Below are positions 5,186 through 5,634 of a stretch of 5,634 nucleotides of DNA, in pieces. Positions within the stretch are counted from its first letter, which is position 1. The number at the start of each line of letters is the position of its first letter. The position numbers and the translations under genes are program-made. The notes under the pieces are model-generated. The model saw only the letters and a program-made list of their open reading frames with translations, was not told where the DNA came from and did no database searches. Location of the stretch: positions 1-5,634 of the forward strand of contig WAMJ01000023.1 of the NCBI GenBank assembly GCA_015522385.1, in the 5' to 3' direction. Source of the DNA: Candidatus Heimdallarchaeota archaeon (GTDB lineage Archaea > Asgardarchaeota > Heimdallarchaeia > Heimdallarchaeales > Kariarchaeaceae).

Positions 5186-5634
5186 TCAAGATATGTCCCG
5201 GACGAAATAACTGTGGACAACATAGTAGAGCACAAGAACAATTATAGCGAGTAACTTGTCATAGAGGTCTGGAAAGAAAAGTCTTGCAGAAAAATTTGTT
5301 AAAATAAATGTCAATATAATATAAATCGAAGTAGTTCCCACATAGCCATCAACATGGTCTGAGCTTCTATTTGTGAGTGTGAAAACTATATCCAAGAACA
5401 ACAGGATACTCATTATAATATAAGTTCTTTGTACCCGTGTGAGGAGTATTGAAAGAATTATCATCACTAACAGCTGCTTCGAGGTAATAAGTGTTGTTTT
5501 AGGAAAATGGGCACCCTTCTCCTTCAATCGATTCTGATCTTTATAACTGTTGATAAATTTTCTACCGTAGACGATTGGTTTACTGTCAAGCAATAATATG
5601 ATAAATAGGGAGAAAACATCGAACTGATATATTA
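5186..5634 (-). CDS. Membrane protein, convergent gene entering from the right edge (5' end outside window)
   Basis: I cannot name this protein. It ends at TGA (5188-5186) and the frame is open to the window edge at 5632, so the TTG at 5593 is probably internal; about 148 residues are visible. The part next to the edge is hydrophobic (VFSLFIILLL), followed by a basic loop (YGRKFINSYKDQNRLKEKG) and hydrophobic segments around LLVMIILSILL, YIIMSILLFLDIVFTL, IYIILTFILTNF and LLAIIVLVLYYVV. It ends shortly after the last helix (SYFVRDIS). It resembles the small partner proteins in helix content, but I see no YR...ERR loop. Its orientation is opposite to all other genes here, so it is not part of their operons. 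Confidence 0.75.
   Translation of the reverse strand, partial: IYQFDVFSLFIILLLDSKPIVYGRKFINSYKDQNRLKEKGAHFPKTTLITSKQLLVMIILSILLTRVQRTYIIMSILLFLDIVFTLTNRSSDHVDGYVGTTSIYIILTFILTNFSARLFFPDLYDKLLAIIVLVLYYVVHSYFVRDIS

Overview
The window looks like archaeal chromosomal DNA. Three first genes have a purine-rich stretch and a T/A-rich TATA-like box about 30 bp before the start codon, with no ribosome binding site, which fits leaderless archaeal transcripts. Downstream genes in the same units start behind strong GGAGG-type sites. Arginine is mostly AGA/AGG. An Asgard or related lineage is only a guess. No protein here is one I can name, and there are no RNA genes, CRISPR arrays or transposases that I can see.

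The window is a tandem array of degenerating, paralogous two-gene units, all on the + strand. In each, a first gene encoding a membrane protein overlaps by 1 to 4 nt (ATGA, TGATG or TAATG) a second gene; in three units the second gene encodes a small protein of 139-148 aa with about four helices. Unit A (1-1024) has the 3' end of a first gene and an intact partner. Unit B (about 1181-1793) has a very short first gene of 51 codons, GTG start, hidden in a frame not used by the longer ORF there, plus an intact partner. Unit C (about 2023-3565) is complete, with a 361-aa first protein and a 139-aa partner. Unit D (about 3728-5017) has a first gene broken by a one-base frameshift; restoring it would give 363 aa, nearly the length of the unit C protein. 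Its partner is reduced to a 53-aa ORF.

The first proteins of C and D share an N-terminal LP motif, a conserved helical block (DVVAGIFTGVTSA, then DGLSKAWDGI), a central [ST][LI]ETLG[LI]GQ motif, several C-terminal membrane helices and a final GG[VI] just before the stop. The codons for that last motif also form the ribosome binding site of the partner gene. The three intact partners share size, helix layout and a charged loop between helices 2 and 3 (YR...ERR-like). The two proteins of a unit are therefore probably made together by coupled translation and may form a membrane complex; the function is unknown.

A further membrane-protein gene enters from the right edge on the - strand (5634-5186), convergent with the array. 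Gaps between units are AT-rich and hold promoter boxes, a probable gene remnant (1795-1954) and an in-frame hydrophilic extension behind the stop of the unit C partner (3566-3667).
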